Position numbers and translations under genes: made by a program | Notes under the pieces: generated by a model | The model's database searches: none | What the model was told of the DNA's origin: nothing | What the model saw: only the letters and a program-made list of their open reading frames with translations | In this document: positions 1 through 11,614 of the stretch, piece by piece | Layout of the letters: each line of letters starts with the position of its first letter | Numbering within the stretch: the first letter of the stretch is position 1 | Source of the DNA: Collybiopsis luxurians FD-317 M1 | Lineage: Eukaryota; Basidiomycota; Agaricomycetes; Agaricales; Omphalotaceae | DNA length: 64,000 nucleotides | Reading direction: 5' to 3' | NCBI GenBank assembly: GCA_000827265.1 | Contig: KN834798.1 | Location: forward strand, 248,626 to 312,625

Positions 1-776
1 GTTTGATACGGAACAGCGGGCATACGTTTTTGTGTTCCCCTCGCCGTTCCAGCTGGAATCTATGTGCTATTGCAATAAAATAGTGCTTTCAGTTGTTTCT
101 ATTGCATAATTGGCGCTACGATTTATAATATCACAGCGGTTTTTGTATTTCAGGGTGTATTAGAAGGATTGAATGTTGAAATGAATGAGCCCGCCCGTAG
201 GACCCAAATATCGTACGGGTGGGACTGATATATTGTGTCCGCGGTACCCATTTTGACGGCATGACACTTGAAATATATCCCCCTTATCGCCCTTATTCGA
301 ATCCGGAGATGGGACGAGTATCGGAGTGCAAAATTCGTACTGGCAGAGGTGCCCAAAAAAACCCTTGTTGCCTAGTCAAGATCACCGCCAAACGTTCAGC
401 TGAAAAAGTATGTCTTCTTTATCCATCTATCCTTCCGTTTCTGGGTAAAAGCGTTGTAAGTCGCTCGTCGGTAATATCAGTGCTATTCTTATGTTGTAAA
501 ATCAGTGAAACTGAAGATCCCAAAGCATGCGCAAAAGAAGATGCGCTGAATGGCAGTAACAAGGCAGTGAACTTGTTGGAGAGCAACGACTCAGACCGTT
601 CCATCATGCACATTGATATATGGCAGCTTGGTAACTAGCTTGCACAACATGGGCAGCATATCAATGCCATGCATATAGAACACCGACTAAAGGCTGTTCA
701 CTATTTTGAATTATAAGAAAAGCTTTAGACAAGTGTTCTCGGCGCACCCCTGATATAATCGAGACTCAAGCAGGCT
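1..776. other. no gene recognised
   Basis: Open frames exist on both strands (for example 219-638 on +), but none has a recognisable motif, sensible splice structure or similarity to other parts of the window. The stretch may be the 3' flank of a gene outside the window. Confidence 0.4.
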
Positions 777-2486
777 ATGGACTCGACATATGCTGGACAG
801 ATTTCAGCGGCAGAGCAAGCGTGCGCCCTTACAAATCTAACAAGCTCAAGTTTTGAGAAACTTTGTACATAGGTGGCTGCAAAATTATCTTACTATATTT
901 GCGATAAGTATGTTCTTCTAGATTCATCATCTAGTTCGATCTCAAGCCAATCTGTAGCATTGTTTTACTGGGACTATCTCCTTACACTTTGTATGTAGAT
1001 ATTTTTGTGCGTCTTGGTCAATCAGAATGTTCTGAATTTCATCCGGGTAGCTGATGAAGTGCAGTATTTCTGGAAACGCCCAGTGGGCACCAGCACAGTG
1101 CTTTTCTTTCTCAATCGCTATGTGTCGGTGCTGGGAAACATTGTGTTGATCATACAGACTTCCAGCCCTGCCACCGAATCGGTAAGTTTTTCCCTTTCAT
1201 TCCAGCTTGCCAATATTTGTCTAATTTTCCAAATGGCAGAGGTGCGATATAGTCAAATCTTTCTGCTGTTAGACTAATGGTTGTGTTAGCTGTCGGGTAT
1301 TCCATACCTTACGCGAATTTCTGCTCGTTGTGACATCAATCATAGTCAGTGGTAAGATTACTTTTACCAGGACCAAGATATAATTCAATGACCAAGTTCC
1401 CATCCCAGCGCTCCTTACCATCCGCATATATGCCTTGTATGATCGCAGCAAGGGCATACTAGCTGTTATGCTTTCCACCGGTTGTACACTGGTTATATTG
1501 GCAGTCGTCAGCTATCCTTTTGTTCGTCTGAACTTGCTTTCATCTGAGCCCATATATAGTTCTCAACATTCTTTCACTCTTCGGAAAAGATCTTCACAGG
1601 TCTTGAAATTGGATGTGAAATAGCATTGCCATTCATTACGTGCGCATCATATCATCTCGCCTCTTCTTGGAAAACTCCTCATTGCAATACAGATCTGTTC
1701 GTACGTCTTACCCGCAAGTTCTGAAATCTCATCCCAACCCGCTACACAGAAGAGGCAGCAGCTTGGGAAACTGTGTTTTTATATGATTTGATGCTGTTTG
1801 TGATGACGCTGCTTAAAGCCTATAAAACTCATCATGAGCTGCGGCCACTCAGAATACCTTTGGTTGAGATTATTATTCGAGATGGTAAGGACCCCCATTA
1901 CCCCTTCCCACCTTTTTGAACTGTGTTGACCTGACCTTGTAGGGTCATGGTACTTTGGGTGAGTCACTTGACAGCTGGACGTGCTGAGAGGAATTTGTTC
2001 ATTTCCCTCTCATCTACAGTGTGATGGCCATTGTGAATGCAGTGAGTTTTGAATGATTTACCCATCGTCCAAAAATATGGTTCTCACATCCATTTACAGA
2101 TCAATATCTCAACGTTCTATGTAAGTGTCAATATCAATCATTGCTTCCAAACTCTGATACACAGCTGGTTTAGTATCCCTCGGTACGCCCAGCATAGCTC
2201 TCGAAGCAAAAGTTGATGCTTTATCCATGATCTAGCCATATGCACGGGGCGCACTAGCCGCATTTGCCAGCAGGTATTATTTTGCTTCATTGACAATTCT
2301 TACACCTTCTGAACATCAACTCTTTGCAGCATGTCTGCCACATTGATGTCTCGCCTCATGTTCAACCTTCATAAGGTTGCGGATTCGGGATTGTATGCTC
2401 CGCACAAAACAACGATGCAGCAAGTAACTTACACTACTTGGCCAGAATTCCGAGTAGAAGATCAATATTTAAGTTACTACGAATGA
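777..2486 (+). CDS. DUF6533 multi-helix membrane protein (copy D1)
   Basis: This is a polytopic membrane protein of the DUF6533 family, which is greatly expanded in agaricomycetes and has no known function. The start MDSTYAGQISAAEQA is shared with the two paralogues at 28453 and 37147. Splicing at GC|GTGCGC (intron 821-872) joins it to WLQNYLTIFAI, and the next introns give the family signature YWDYLLTLSDEVQYFWKR followed by FFLNRYVSVLGNI. Later exons give IRIYALYDRSKGIL and, near 1760-1890, a stretch ending IPLVEIIIRDG then SWYF. The last part (about 2331-2486) reads MSATLMSRLMFNLHKVADSG and ends SYYE, stop at 2484-2486. I found no frame break, so the gene looks intact with about ten short introns. 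It converges on repeat unit R1. Exact inner exon ends between 1400 and 2330 are not certain. Confidence 0.75.
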
Positions 2487-3639
2487 GCTTTTCACGACAA
2501 ATCTGTAGGTCTCTGGGGGTGTGTTCTATTTATTCTATTTGTGGAACTAGCAAGTGCAGAAACCAAGGACGGGGTCACCACGCTAGTAAGGGAATGTCGA
2601 TTGTGAACTTGTAGATGAATGTTGAGACTTGAAAGGCTGTATATAGAAAGGATTTCACGCCTGGCCAATGCTCCGGGACATGCTTTTATATCATAATATG
2701 TACATGACTCATGAGCACTATCCGAGTCGAGGCTTGAACAAACCGAAATTCGTGCCCAAACAATTATGCTGCTTGACCACCGCGATGTAAGATCAGAGGA
2801 CTGCTACATTTTACATGCAAAAGCTAACTGACAAGTGACAACTCGAACTTGACCTCGAACACTGAATAGAAGAGCTCTGAGAATTGTCTGAGAAAGTTCT
2901 CGAGATTTATGTGTCCAGCTTCAAGCATTATAGTCTCCACCGGTCTAAGCATCAGATCATACAGTATGTCTTCCAAGTTTACCTTGCACCAGTTATCCCA
3001 CGAGTTTGTAAGTCGTTGAGTACAATTGCAACGAAGTCAAAATCGTCACATTTTGGCACGTGATCGCGTCGTAGAGTACCGGTACCTCCGATAACATTAA
3101 TCATGCAGTATATCTAACAGTGTAACAAGTACAATTTTCGCTTCCACTCGAAATTGAAACGCAAAGACAGGATCGCAGCCTTACGAATTACATCTGCTGC
3201 TGATGTAGGCCACGATTATAGATGGGCATCAAGACGGAAGGCTGGATAATGACAGGATTTCGAAGAATCTGAATACACTACCCAAACAACAGTGCTGCCC
3301 GACTATGAACTCTTACAGGCCCAGAGGTTGAAGGAGTCGACGGTCCCACACATCGCGCGATACTATTATCAGTCCTCTCACTCACAGCATCACCGCCAGA
3401 TGTTGCGAGCTCCATGCAATGAAAAAATCGAAATAGAGCATAGACCGGAATGAAGCGTAGACAATCTCATTCTTGACAGATCTCGCGATCCGCAACCATG
3501 TCCAACTCGCAGGGACAGGGTGCTAACAAGACTCGGAAAATGGGAGTCAATAAGAGCCAGTTGGCGGCCGGAGGCGTGGACTACACATTGGCAAAAAGGC
3601 CGAATATTTGATTACGGCACCGACAAAGAGTGAGTACTG
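2487..3639. other. intergenic; one short possible 5' exon
   Basis: No gene is recognised. A 37-codon open frame at 3498-3611 (+) starts MSNSQGQGANKTRKMG and stops at TGA 3609-3611, just where the similarity among R units begins to fade. It could be the first exon of a gene cut by the arrival of R1, or chance. Confidence 0.3.
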
Positions 3640-3786
3640 TAGGAAAGACATGGAGAGAATATGACAGTAGATTATGTACAGGATTCACAATACGTGTTTG
3701 GCATTCTTCAGCAGTAAGCAATGGGTTTCTGGTAGCCAGAAATGTATTAGAAGGATGAACGGCCGGTCGATGCACAATAGCCACCA

Positions 3787-4190
3787 TTAAATCTTCTTGA
3801 GCAAGGTGATCACGAATTCCATCAGGATCGCGTTGAGGATACGCAAACAAACGAGAACGATGAGCATCTGATACCAGTCAGTATTGGAGACAAAATGAAA
3901 GATATTTGGGGTACGCACGGCGAGTAAGGCATCATTGGCATCATCGCAGTCATCCCTAGGATTAGCTTTTCGTTCCTCCCGCTCCTCCTAAGCCGGAATC
4001 AAATTAGCACGTTGAGTGAGAGCTGCGGAGGTCCTTGTACCGCAATGGTCTCCGCGAGCCGCAGCTCATTGAGGGCCTCTTCACGTCGACGACGACGCAG
4101 GGCACGGCCATACGGATGATATTTCCTAGAACTAGAATATGATAATGGTGAGTTCTCAAGGGAAAAAAATCAAGACACCACGCACTTCAT
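3787..4190 (-). CDS. small tail-anchored-type membrane protein (R1 copy)
   Basis: Four exons: 4186-4190, 4041-4125, 3919-3987 and 3787-3867, separated by introns of 60, 53 and 51 nt. Together they make 240 nt, 79 residues plus stop. The first exon is only ATGAA. The protein begins MKKYHPYGRA, then has a basic block and charged helix (RRRRREEALNELRLAETIA), an acidic linker (EEREERKANPRDDCDDAND), and ends in a hydrophobic segment of about 22 residues around LIVLVCLRILNAILMEF, finishing in two lysines and isoleucine. This layout suggests a C-tail-anchored single-pass protein. The same exon structure is open in the other three R units, which is strong evidence that it is a real gene. I do not recognise the family. 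Start chosen because splicing ATGAA to the next exon keeps frame in every copy. Confidence 0.75.
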
Positions 4191-4257
4191 GATGAGACGG
4201 GAAAAAAATCAAGGAGAGGCAAAGACAGTGATAGTCTTGAACGAAGAGAGAAAAATA

Positions 4258-4290
4258 TGCAGGGACGTCCAAATTAAAAGTGCCGAGTTC
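4258..4290 (-). promoter_or_regulatory. putative core promoter box of the R1 small gene
   Basis: Conserved block with AACTCGGCACTTTTAAT, a short spacer, then GACGTCCCTGCA, ending 68 nt before the ATG at 4190. The same block lies 62-68 nt upstream of the start in the other three R units and is followed by a pyrimidine-rich leader in all of them. Confidence 0.5.
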
Positions 4291-4844
4291 CACAGAAATC
4301 CGCAGATTGAAAAACAATTCCAAAGCTTTAAGAAATGTTGAACCGAGAGTGTGGCGCTGCGTCTTCGTTTGTTGCTCTTGATTTTTGACCATAGCTCTTT
4401 AAAGATGGAAACTCTTCGTCAATTCTTCATTTACCTCAACACACACGGACATACACACCTATGCATCAATGGCCCCTACGAACTGCGTCCGAATCTATGC
4501 AAGCAATACACTCTCGGATCTGTTCTTCGGGGCAAGGTCTCAGTACCGATCAACATATGCCAAAATCTAACTCCAGTCAACTGAAATCTTCAAGATTGGG
4601 TATGGAGAGTTTGAACTGCTCCCGAAGCTTCATTTTGAAGGTCGTTAGATGGGTACAGATGGCAAAAAGACGGAGCTACGCGTTGAACTGCAGAACTGCG
4701 TCAACAGTGGCCAAATTGGTTCCAAGGCTTGGGCGCCTTTTCAAATTCCATCTTCAGACACGGCTGATGCCGCATAACGCCTCGACACGGTACATTGGGA
4801 CCACAAATAGCTGAGAGCCATTGGCGGAGGAAATCGAGTCGCTA

Positions 4845-4880
4845 TGACTCATTTGTGCACGTGACAAAGAATTGCGCAAT
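4845..4880 (-). promoter_or_regulatory. bZIP/bHLH-type motif cluster in R1
   Basis: On the minus strand the order is ATTGCGCAAT (4871-4880), CACGTG (4858-4863), TGAGTCA (4845-4851). These match C/EBP-like, E-box and AP-1/Gcn4-like palindromes. Order and spacing agree with R2 and R3, and the last two motifs with R4. Confidence 0.5.
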
Positions 4881-6756
4881 CATCCCTGAACCCTCACCAC
4901 TCAACTCTCCTTCCATCGGACCTACCTAGACGGAGGCACAATAAAGACCATTCTTGTGCTCTATAACGCAAGGCTGAATTCGACATATCGCAGAGACTTG
5001 CAGAATTCAAGACTTAAAGTGCCGACCAAGGTTCCGACCAAAAGACTGCTTCAAGACGAAATTTTTCCTGTTTGCAGTACCAGGCGCATATGCCTGAGGA
5101 AAGAGAACATACCTACGAGCCTACATTATAACAGCAGAGACCAAGAATAAAGATTCAGACCAAGAGATTGAGCCTTCGAGAAGAAATTCCAACACCGGGC
5201 GCGCAGCCTGAGGAAAGAGAACATGCAACTTGGCATTACCAACAGCCTCCTGCATAATGTGAGTGACTAGCATCGACATCGGAAGAGTCTTCGGAGCTGC
5301 AGGTTCACGGAAAGTGACTTTATCACAGGTAAGTGTAGTATGGGCGTACTCCGGGATCTGGTACTGGTGTCGCAGGAGCTCCGGGCCAGTATTCAAGTTG
5401 TATTCAGAGCCTGCGGAGACCGTTCTGAAGCAGAGGAAGCTCCGGGGGACTTGTCCACTTTGGCATGGAAGATCCAAGACCTTCAAGCCCTCCGGACCAG
5501 CCAAGGGATACTAGGGGTCACAGGGGCTGCTATATTTGAGTTGGAAACAGCCAACCATTATGGGAGTCAGAAGCCTGAAATAACTGCAGGAGCCAGAGAT
5601 AATTGCTCCGGAGGCGATAACACTGTCAATAATGCGACGGTGGTCAGCGACAGCAACTCTACATATGCACGTATCGCCACCCAATGAACCAGACTGAGAA
5701 GCAGCCAGCCATTGCGAATCCGTCGGTTCATTCATCTCGCCCGCAAGTTGTTGACCAACTAAGATCGTTTGGATGTTTTTAATTCTGCCAAAAGCTCCTA
5801 GTGACTTTAGATCTCCCCAACGACCTCTTTGCTAGCCTTTCTTTGCGATATCAAGATGCTTTCGTTAAGCTCTGTTGCCTACGACGTTTCACCATTCGCA
5901 GAGAAACCGGTCCCAGAACCGCGGCAGGCTTCAAGTAAACATTTTTTGCTCGCAAAAGGGCAAAGGCGAGATTGCAAGACTTCAAATGAATCGGCAAGGG
6001 CGTTGGATGCTGTAGAGACGAGGAGGAGCGGTCGTGGGCGACGACGAATAGCGGTGAAGATGGTGGTGTGAAAAAGGGCAAACGGAAACAAAGTAACCAG
6101 CCCCCAAAGCCTCATTATTTCGGCTATTCGAATTTAGCTTTTTTTTGTCCCCTCTCAACTGCCTCTAGCCTCAAATGTACACAACCTAGTCGTCTATCTT
6201 TTCACAATCTATCTCCAAGTTTGAATTTTCGCGTGTATTCAGCTTTTCTCCGCTAGCACACCGGTTCATCCCAACCGAAAAGACCCTCAAACTAAAAGAA
6301 CTGACGGCTTTCATGCCTAGAAAACAATGCCTGTCTCGTTGTCAGAAAAGGATCCAAGCATCTGAAGATTTGGGTAAAGATCGCGTCTAAAAGGTGCTTG
6401 TTAGACTCCTCACTCAATCTAACGTCGCGGCTGCTGCGACACTACATTCAGCTTTTGAACATAAAATTTCATCGCGATCGTGAATAGCGTTGCGTATAAT
6501 GCAAGGGAGCGGAATTCAAACTAGGACGGCAGGCCTTTTAAGCAATTCAAAAGACGGCAACTGCTTCAAGAAATCCGTGTCCGGCTGAAGAACCAGGTAG
6601 GTTGGGTTTTCATTCTTGTAGCCGTTTCTGTGCAAGAACTTACAGTGCTCTCGCTCCTAGACGACGAATATTTCACTATCCCAAAGACTTGTACATTACA
6701 GAAGTGATTACGGTGCTTTAAAATACACGGATGCAGTAGTTATTCTCCAAAGACGT

Positions 6757-9340
6757 TCAAAGCTTCGACTTGACCATACTCGACTCATTCTTTGCTAGCT
6801 CGCGAAGGTCCTTACGAAGAATCTTACCTGACGCGCTATACGAACCCATATTCAGCGAATTTATACGGTACCATTCGGCAAATAGAATTACCTTTTGGGA
6901 ATGGCATCGATGACTATGACGCCCCCTCTTAAATACTTGTGTTTAGCGACTTTGGACTGCATCCATTCGGCGACAGCCTTTGCGAACGCTGTCCGAGATT
7001 CGCTCGAAGATATCTTCGAAGGGTCGGCGTGAACGACATAAGCTCTGTTTGGAAATTAATTGGTTCTGCCAGAAAGAATTACGAGACGCCAAACTCTTAC
7101 CGAGGCAGTTCGGTAGCTTCTGCGACGTCTTCTACTCCGATTACTGCAGCGTCAGCGACCTCAGGATGCGTCAAAAGTATACTTTCTAATTCGGCAGGAG
7201 CAACTACCATCCTTTGTCAGTCAGATACAGATAGAAGAAAGTGGGCGAACTTAATAACCTTGGAAGCCCTGAAAGATTGAAGAGGGGGAAACAACGTTAG
7301 CATCCATTTTCACCTCCAAAGACAGAGGCTTTACTTTATACTTGATCAACTCTTTCTTTCGATCAACAATGAAATAGTATCCATCCTCATCGCGGATAGC
7401 AATGTCTCCAGTCTTGAAATAGCCATCGGCAGTCATACTGCTCTTGGTCGCAGCTGGATTTTTCAGATATCCCTGGATCATTTCTTTTAGAAGACCGCCC
7501 CCCTGGGAAAAAGGATACACTGACCTTCATCACAGAAGGACCTTTAACCCAAATCTCCCCTGGTTGTCCGGGACCTACGTCTTTTGCCTGGTCGTCATCG
7601 CCGTCTGAGGCACAAAGATTATGTTCGCACATACTCAAAAGCTGAAGCATCACTCACCATGTTCAGGGTCAATAAGACGGGCATGCAAATTAGGTAACAG
7701 CACACCGACGCTCCCCGGCTTGTCCTTATCCAATGGCATCAAATGGCTTGACGAGGTGGTCTCCGTAAGTCCATACCCTACAGGACATCAAGTATTCGGC
7801 ACTACCAGGGAAAAATCATGGGGTACCTTGGATTACGTGGAGGATCGATCCGGGTTTACGTTTAGAAAGAAGCCTTTGTTTGACCTAACAACGTGGCATT
7901 CCAGTGGAGGTCAAGCTGACGTGGAATAGACATACTTGAGCTTGAAGAGATGCGCCCAAAGGAGCAGCACCGGAATATAACCATTTCAAGGACGATAGAT
8001 CGTACTGGTCGACCGCTGTTCATCGTTAACAAACTGGCCCCGACAGAAACATACACAGACAGTCGACCTACCTGAATGTCGAGCCAAGACAACCAAAACA
8101 GGGGGTACAAGCAGAGATAAAGAAATTCTATATTTCTCAACGTTGGCGCAGAATTGAACTGGGTCGAATCGCGGCATGATGACACATTTAACGTCTCTAT
8201 ACATGCTGAATAGCACGTTGAATACGACAGCTGGATGTATGAATCAATAGTGGGCTCAAAGCGATAGAAAGCTAGAGCTTCACCGTAGATATGGTAAAAG
8301 GGTAAGATGGCAAGTGAAGAGTCTATGCCGGGCATGAGCGGGGCCAAATGAAAGGCCATATCCATGAGAGCCGTCGCGTTTTGATGAGTAGTCTGCGAAA
8401 CACACATGAGCGCACTGAAGGTTATCGCGTCAGGAAAACGACTCATACTTCTACCCCCTGCCAAAAGCATCAGTACAACTGTATATCTCTACAAAGCAAG
8501 CCTACCTTAGGTTTTCCCGTCGTTCCCTGTACGTCATATGGTCAGCTCATGATGGATGTAAGAAGTAAACCGTGTCGGACCGAGGAATAGCACATAAAAG
8601 CCGTTTCATGAGCCAGGCTGCCATCAAATTTTTCTTCCTGCACCATCGCGTCGATACCGAGCATTTCCTCCATCTTGAGCAAGGATTCGATATCTCTCGG
8701 TGCAGAAAGTCTGGAACTCGGCGTTCCACCAGCCCACTCCAAGCTGTCGGGAATAATGATCACTTTCGTCTTCCACTCCTCCCACTCGAGTCCCAAAACT
8801 TTGTCGAACATTTCCCGAACGATGCCAAAACATTCTGCAGTTGTTATGATGGTTTTGGGCTCGCTGTCCGTGTATTGATGGGCAAGTTCGCTGGCAGTAT
8901 AAGCACTGTTAGCCAAGGAACAACAGAGTCCAGCGGCAATGGCTGCATAGAAAAGAAGAACAAAATATCAGCATCACTCAAATAAAGGCACAGATGTGGT
9001 TTTTACCCGAAAGTAAAACAACAGGATACGCGAGAGAATTGGGCGAGAACACTAGAACGACATCTCCCCTCCTCAACCGGGGAGCCTTCTTGCCTGCGAT
9101 AGACTCAGCTTTGGTCAATGCCCATCCAAGTTCCAGAGCCAATTTCTTGACTTGAGCACGGTCGAGGGTAGTTCCTGTGGCAGCATCTACATAAGCCGGT
9201 TCGTCGGCTGGAAAGCTTCCAGTGAATGACGGATCATTGGTTCCCGTGGGATCGGCGAAGAGGTGCGTGAATATTGAACGCTCGTAGAGAGGCATGAGCG
9301 GAAAGTGCGCTCTGGAGCTGTGGGTTATAAGGTTGGACAT
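6757..9340 (-). CDS. 4-coumarate:CoA ligase-like acyl-CoA synthetase (AMP-binding)
   Basis: An adenylate-forming enzyme that activates a carboxylic acid with ATP and joins it to coenzyme A. Start MSNLITHSSRAHFPLMP at 9340. The chain then shows the family blocks in order: LRRGDVVLVFSPNS, the ATP-binding motif (exon join SSGTTGKPKGVE), LPFYHIYG, LKWLYSGAAPLGASL, the adenine-site GYGLTETTSSSHLMPL, KPGSVGVLLPNLHARLIDP, GQPGEIWVKGPSVMKGYL, the hinge DGYFKTGDIAIRDEDGYYF then IVDRKKELIKYKGFQVAPAE, and the C-terminal lysine motif SGKILRKDLRELAKNE, stop at 6757. At least ten introns are needed, all with GT..AG ends and in frame. The gene looks intact. Usual motif I has L or T where this has K (TTGKPKG). 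Substrate cannot be told; a C-terminal peroxisome tripeptide may be present, as the last residues read SKL. Confidence 0.88.
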
Positions 9341-9789
9341 TGTCGTTGGAAATCAAAGGACTCGGGAGAAAGCACGGGGTAGAATTGTTCGGTATCAGCT
9401 CGTAAAAGGGAATACTTCGGAAAACAGGGACGAACTGACGTGCTAAACCGTCGATATCCGGAATGTTGTATTGCGCCACAGATCTCTCGCTTGTGTCTCA
9501 GCTGTTTTTGCCTTTCCGCTGAATATATTAATGACCGGATGCGGGAATGTCTAGTAAGGATCGAATATCGAGAGGACTACCAAGAAATCTCAGCGGGACG
9601 TATGTGCGTACGTACGCAGTAGCAACGATCTCATTGCAGGCGGGTAGTCCCAGTGTCAGAGCCGTCTGTTCGGGGAAAGAGTTAACGAGAGCTATCGGGA
9701 GTATGCTCACAAAGCAGGTCTTGTTCTATACTCGAGGACATACGTAGGTGGTGGTAAGTAGTGGCAACAATTCCATTATTGCCGTACAT
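9341..9789. other. upstream region of the ligase gene
   Basis: Holds the presumed promoter of the minus-strand ligase gene. A palindrome-like stretch of alternating ACGTACGT-type bases lies at about 9600-9615. Nothing else is recognised. Confidence 0.35.
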
Positions 9790-10290
9790 CAGGTACACAT
9801 ACATTTCTACTCAATAATGACATACAAGTACTTACGGTAGTCTCAGAAATAATAATAGTGGTTTGAGTATGTATCATCAATAATCATTGCAGGCCCATGG
9901 ACTTCGTCGCCGACTTGCAGCTTCTCCGACAAAAAGACGGGAGTGCTGTACGGGTTCCTCGAAGTAAACACTCCGGGTCGTATCCGCTTTTTCCGGCTTC
10001 GCGGATTAATTGCGCTGGAGGGTTGAAGACGTTCAATTTCAGCATATACAGATTCGCCGAGAGTGTCAAAGGTCTTGCCTATTCCTTGTACCTAGGCAAT
10101 TAGTTAATCAGTTAATCGAAAGGCAACATCCAAATAAGCATGGTCATCTTTCCCTCCAATAAGAACCCAATTCCGACTTCTACACCCGCTTGAACGCTTT
10201 CAGAAAGTCTTCACCACCTCCGCCGCCTTTTTCGTCCCCCCCTCCAACCTTTCGTTAGGTTCCGGAAGCACCATCAATTCGGAAGATGAG
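9790..10290 (-). pseudogene. decayed short copy of a 5-oxoprolinase segment
   Basis: On the minus strand this stretch aligns with 11640-12130 of the larger 5-oxoprolinase fragment. It repeats the acidic linker region, the intron before it, and the parts reading TFDTLGESVYAEIERLQ and HGPAMIIDDTQTI. It carries deletions (the region around the second proline-rich part is shortened) and a 4-base TGTA insertion near 9872 that breaks frame. No start or end of a gene is present. At one site, DTLGESVYAE, it keeps the family frame where the larger copy has a one-base insertion. The two fragments therefore decayed independently after a local duplication. Confidence 0.7.
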
Positions 10291-10686
10291 GCTTAAGGAA
10301 AGGAACAATGCCACAATGAAAGTCCTCGAGCCACATAATTGCGTAAGCACCGAGGTCTATCAAGCCGCCGATACCTCTTTCAAATCCATCACCATGTTTC
10401 AATATATTTCACGTTTTATTGCCCTGTTTACCGGCTACACACTCAAAGGCAAGTCAGAGTAACAGATTTAGTCTCTCTTCCTTTTTCTAAACGACAATTT
10501 CACAGCTGAAACATACTCTATCACTTCATCTGAGCAAACTGTTGAATGCGACCACTCTGTTGCCGATACATCTCTCCAGCCCATTTTGCTATGGCCACGC
10601 CCGGATTCGGTATCTTTCCGATTTTCACTTTCCGAGAAATGTTCAGTTATGAAGTTCTTTTTTGGTAGCTGTCACCCCCTCCCAAT

Positions 10687-11575
10687 GTGGACTTGGATGC
10701 CCTTGCAGCCTTGTCTCAGGAGAACATCCTAAACCTCGCCGGTATCGAACTCCTTCTCCGATACCCAGTTTGTCTCTTGCATCGGCCAACGGGCTTTGGA
10801 AAGACTACCCTTCTTCAACAATTAGCCACTTTTTGCGATATCCACTCCACTCAAGATTTCGATGAACCTATACCTGCATCCCTTCAGCCTCATCAGAAAA
10901 ACCATCCGATCTTGCAGTTGGATATCAGCGAGGTGGAGGTTATGCCTAAAGAAAGTTTCGAGTCCAGATTGCAAGAATACGTGAATAAACAGGCACGAAA
11001 TTGGGCCCACCAGTATTTTGATGATTTCGAGTCCTTTCTTGCTTTCGATGAGCTATCTGCGACAGAATTATGTTCCGCTCTTCCGGCACATTGTCCAATG
11101 TATGTCCTGTATGAGTACTGACTGCATGCCAGAACCAATCCAATCACACCACCCTCGTCATTATTGACAACTATGACTAGCATTACCAGCACTTCTCTTG
11201 TGATGGTATTGATTGGGTGGAGGAGACTATAAGACAAAAGGTTTTCTGGAACATTCTGGGCTTATTTGGCGGATCATATCCCCATTGTTTGGGCGGGATT
11301 TTTATCTTTGGCGTTGGATTTCAGGAGGACCATCCAAGGGTGTTGATGTATCACCGTCATGTGGAAAATTTCACGAATTATGCCAATTTTGCGACCATTG
11401 TTGGCTTTACTGAAAAGGATATCAGACGTATCGTCCAGAGTAAAATTCCCCAGTCGTCCCAGGAGCAACTGGTTCAGAAAATCCTCACCCTTTGCTGGTC
11501 CGAGAGCTTTGCGGAAGGTGCCGAGAAGGTTTACAGTAGTCGAGAAGTCATGAGCCACATCGTCGCACATGTATA
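10687..11575 (+). pseudogene. AAA-ATPase-like domain protein, probably damaged
   Basis: The first part (10687-11100) reads as an AAA-ATPase-like NTPase of the kind common in fungi: LLLRYPVCLLHRPTGFGKTT holds the P-loop (PTGFGKTT), followed by LLQQLATFCDIHS. The second part (about 11130-11575) continues with VIIDNYD, the expected Walker B-like strand, then WVEETIRQKVFWNILGLFGG and a C-terminal helical stretch ending VAHV. No intron that I can propose joins the two halves. The frame after 11100 needs a phase-0 entry, and a TAG follows VIIDNYD directly at about 11197-11199. I therefore call it a pseudogene, though a sequencing error or an unusual splice remains possible. It lies between two 5-oxoprolinase fragments on the opposite strand. 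Confidence 0.55.
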
Positions 11576-11614
11576 AACCCTACCAAGTACTGCAACCATA
11601 GCACATGTATAAAC

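Larger units (their letters stand above)
3640..6720 (-). repeat. repeat unit R, copy R1
   Basis: First of four diverged copies of a ~2.7-3.1 kb unit (others near 20800-25290, 30180-32820 and 38765-41720). Read on the minus strand, its left part (about 6290-6720) matches 20800-21340 near R2, including the shared stretch CGCAAGAACTTACA (here with TGCAAG). The middle holds charged or proline-rich open frames that differ between copies. The right part carries the small membrane-protein gene. Short internal repeats with a CCTCAGGC...CGAGCC core (minus-strand sense) lie near 5080-5102 and 5195-5218. No terminal inverted repeats or target duplication were found for the unit itself. It may therefore be a segmental duplication rather than a transposon. 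Confidence 0.75.

Noticed and set aside
3640..6720. R unit as a classical transposon
   Set aside because: No terminal inverted repeats, LTRs, target duplications or transposase/reverse transcriptase motifs were found in any copy; segmental duplication explains the data as well.
7621..7929. Open frame on the plus strand inside the CoA ligase gene
   Set aside because: It is the shadow of minus-strand exons that carry the GYGLTETT and PGSVGVLLPN blocks.
9595..9620. ACGTACGT-type palindrome upstream of the ligase gene as an operator
   Set aside because: Short alternating sequence without a second copy or known factor; too weak to call.
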